Positions 19,220-20,000 of a DNA stretch of 20,000 nucleotides are shown in pieces. This stretch comes from Tubiluchus corallicola (Eukaryota; Priapulida; Priapulimorpha; Priapulimorphida; Tubiluchidae). The position numbers and the translations under genes are program-made. Positions within the stretch are counted from its first letter, which is position 1. Each line of letters begins with the position of its first letter. Under the pieces are notes generated by a model. It was not told where the DNA came from. It did no database searches and saw only the letters and a list, made by a program, of their open reading frames with translations. The stretch lies in contig JAQGDQ010000065.1 in the NCBI GenBank assembly GCA_030141605.1, forward strand, positions 1 through 20,000. Direction: 5' to 3'.

Positions 19220-19440
19220 TGGTATCAAAATGATCCTCATGAAATGGAGATTCAGGATATGTGAATAACTAGAACAATGGCTGACTTTAACAGCGATTTC
19301 CTCAAGATTATGTTTTCAGTGCGCAGGCTGCACCTCAACTTCAACGTGGATTATCTCAGCTTAGAAATAACATGGAGCGATGAACTTTGTATCAAAATAA
19401 TACTCGCAAAATGGGTATTTAGGATATGTGAATAACTAGA
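19107..19440 (+). repeat. 167-bp tandem duplication
   Basis: Two units, about 19107-19273 and 19274-19440. ctgactttaacagcgatttc starts at 19114 and 19281, and gtgaataactag at 19261 and 19428, both offset by 167 bp. The units differ at scattered positions. The first unit begins inside the dispersed repeat, so the duplication is younger than that element's insertion. Confidence 0.92.
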
Positions 19441-19594
19441 AAAACATAATTGCAGACTTATGGTCAACTTTGCTATGCAAGCACACAAATATAGAACGGT
19501 AAAAATGATTTTAATGTGTGATGGATGTAAACATGCCATTTTAATAAACATTTTCTCGCTCACTCACTCTCTCTCTCTCTAATACTAATTTCAG

Positions 19595-20000
19595 GGTGAG
19601 AGACAAGCTGTATTTTTCTACCCGCTTGCACCGTCTCCAAAGACTGGCGTACATGCGGTGCGATACCAGAAATATAAGGCTTATTTCTACACCAGCGGGT
19701 CGCACCTGTGCGGCGACCGCAATCCCGATCAGGACTGCCGGGAAAGTTCCAAGTTGACGAAACACGATCCCCCGCTGCTGTTCGATTTAGACCTGGATCC
19801 GTCCGAAAGGTACAACGCGAGCGGCACGCCGGAGGGACGGAAAGCTTTGCAGGTAATTACGCAATTAAAAGACGAACTCGACGAGCGAATGACTTGGGCA
19901 GCGAGCCAAATGCAAAACAGAAGCGACCGAGTGGAGCCGTGCTGTAATCCGGGATGCCAGCCGTTTCCGTCGTGTTGCAGATGTGGAGACGTGGATGCCG
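19595..20000 (+). CDS. ARSA: Arylsulfatase A-like exon 6 (C-terminal domain, runs off the window)
   Basis: The acceptor tactaatttcag precedes GGTGAGAG, phase 0, and the frame stays open for 135 codons to the window edge. Encoded VFFYPLAP, then VRYQKYKAYFYTSGS and HDPPLLFDLDLDPSERYN match human SLFFYPSYP, VRTGKYKAHFFTQGS and HEPPLLYDLSKDPGENYN. C434 matches human C414. EPCCNPGCQPFPSCCRCGD near the end matches human ICCHPGCTPRPACCHCPD, so the stop should be within about 10 codons of the edge. N460-A-S and N494-R-S are possible N-glycosylation sites. Confidence 0.92.

Larger units (their letters stand above)
15008..19594 (+). other. ARSA: Sulfatase intron 5 (4.6 kb), repeat-filled
   Basis: Holds the 72-bp and 80-bp tandem arrays, a LINE reverse-transcriptase relic, a dispersed repeat and a 167-bp tandem duplication. 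The stretch 17726-18655 is AT-rich with no recognised gene; it contains a CRE word at 18303-18310. Short ORFs at 17908-18099 and 18265-18495 are unremarkable. The last 150 bp are single-copy-looking, ending in a short (CT)n and the acceptor tactaatttcag. Confidence 0.75.
8226..20000 (+). other. ARSA: Arylsulfatase A-like gene, six exons, 3' end beyond window
   Basis: Predicted sulfatase of the formylglycine-dependent arylsulfatase family, which in animals removes sulfate from sulfated lipids or glycans, typically in lysosomes or outside the cell. Exons 8226-8503, 11643-12031, 13116-13241, 13958-14072, 14758-15007 and 19595-20000 join in frame to 521 codons plus one base. Every intron is GT-AG. 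Catalytic residues fall at human ARSA position (as I recall it) plus 20: D49, D50, C89, R93, K143, H145, S170, H249, D301, N302, K322. Cysteines 320 and 434 match the human C300-C414 pair. The C-terminal cysteine cluster (about 502-516) is present, so only a few codons and the stop should be missing. The N-terminus is about 20 residues longer than in human. No disruptive change is visible. Confidence 0.93.

Noticed and set aside
19541-19947. Minus-strand 74-codon ORF and frame-shifted plus-strand 79-codon ORF at the right end
   Set aside because: Both overlap sulfatase exon 6 in other frames and have no recognisable domain.

Overview
This is a window of animal nuclear DNA, most likely from an invertebrate. 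The genes are split by GT-AG introns of about 0.7-4.6 kb, intergenic and intron DNA is AT-rich, and there are LINE fragments, a foldback MITE and about 8 kb of tandem repeats (roughly 40% of the window). A LINE ending in an (AAT)n tail would suit an arthropod or other protostome, but I cannot name the organism.

Two protein-coding genes can be rebuilt by joining exons in phase. On the minus strand, four exons (6148 down to 2387) encode an internal part of a NUP188-type nucleoporin. Its junctions are phase 0 and the gene runs off the left edge. On the plus strand, six exons (8226 to 20000) encode a nearly complete arylsulfatase A-like sulfatase of at least 521 residues. The C-x-P-S-R formylglycine motif, the metal ligands and the catalytic Lys/His residues are all in place. 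Only the last few codons and the stop lie past the right edge.

Layout: 1-2356, 67-bp satellite in a NUP188 intron; 2387-6148, NUP188 exons separated by dispersed repeats, an ATT/ATC microsatellite and a hairpin-bearing DNA-transposon fragment; 6192-7012, 42-bp minisatellite rich in X-box-like sequence; 7387-7650, foldback MITE; about 7900, candidate promoter of the sulfatase; 8226-8503, exon 1; 8547-9208, 5'-truncated LINE; 9529-11158, 41-bp palindromic satellite with a 164-bp higher-order period; 11643-15007, exons 2-5; 15101-17540, two related tandem arrays (72 and 80 bp) that appear to come from the 3' end of a LINE reverse-transcriptase ORF; 18656-19440, dispersed and tandem repeats; 19595-20000, last exon.

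The two genes are divergent neighbours with no evident shared function: one product is a nuclear-pore scaffold protein, the other a secretory/lysosomal hydrolase. The points most worth a second look are the origin of the 72/80-bp arrays from a LINE ORF, the X-box-like minisatellite between the divergent genes, the higher-order palindromic satellite, and the missing NUP188 N-terminal exons, which may lie antisense to the sulfatase gene.
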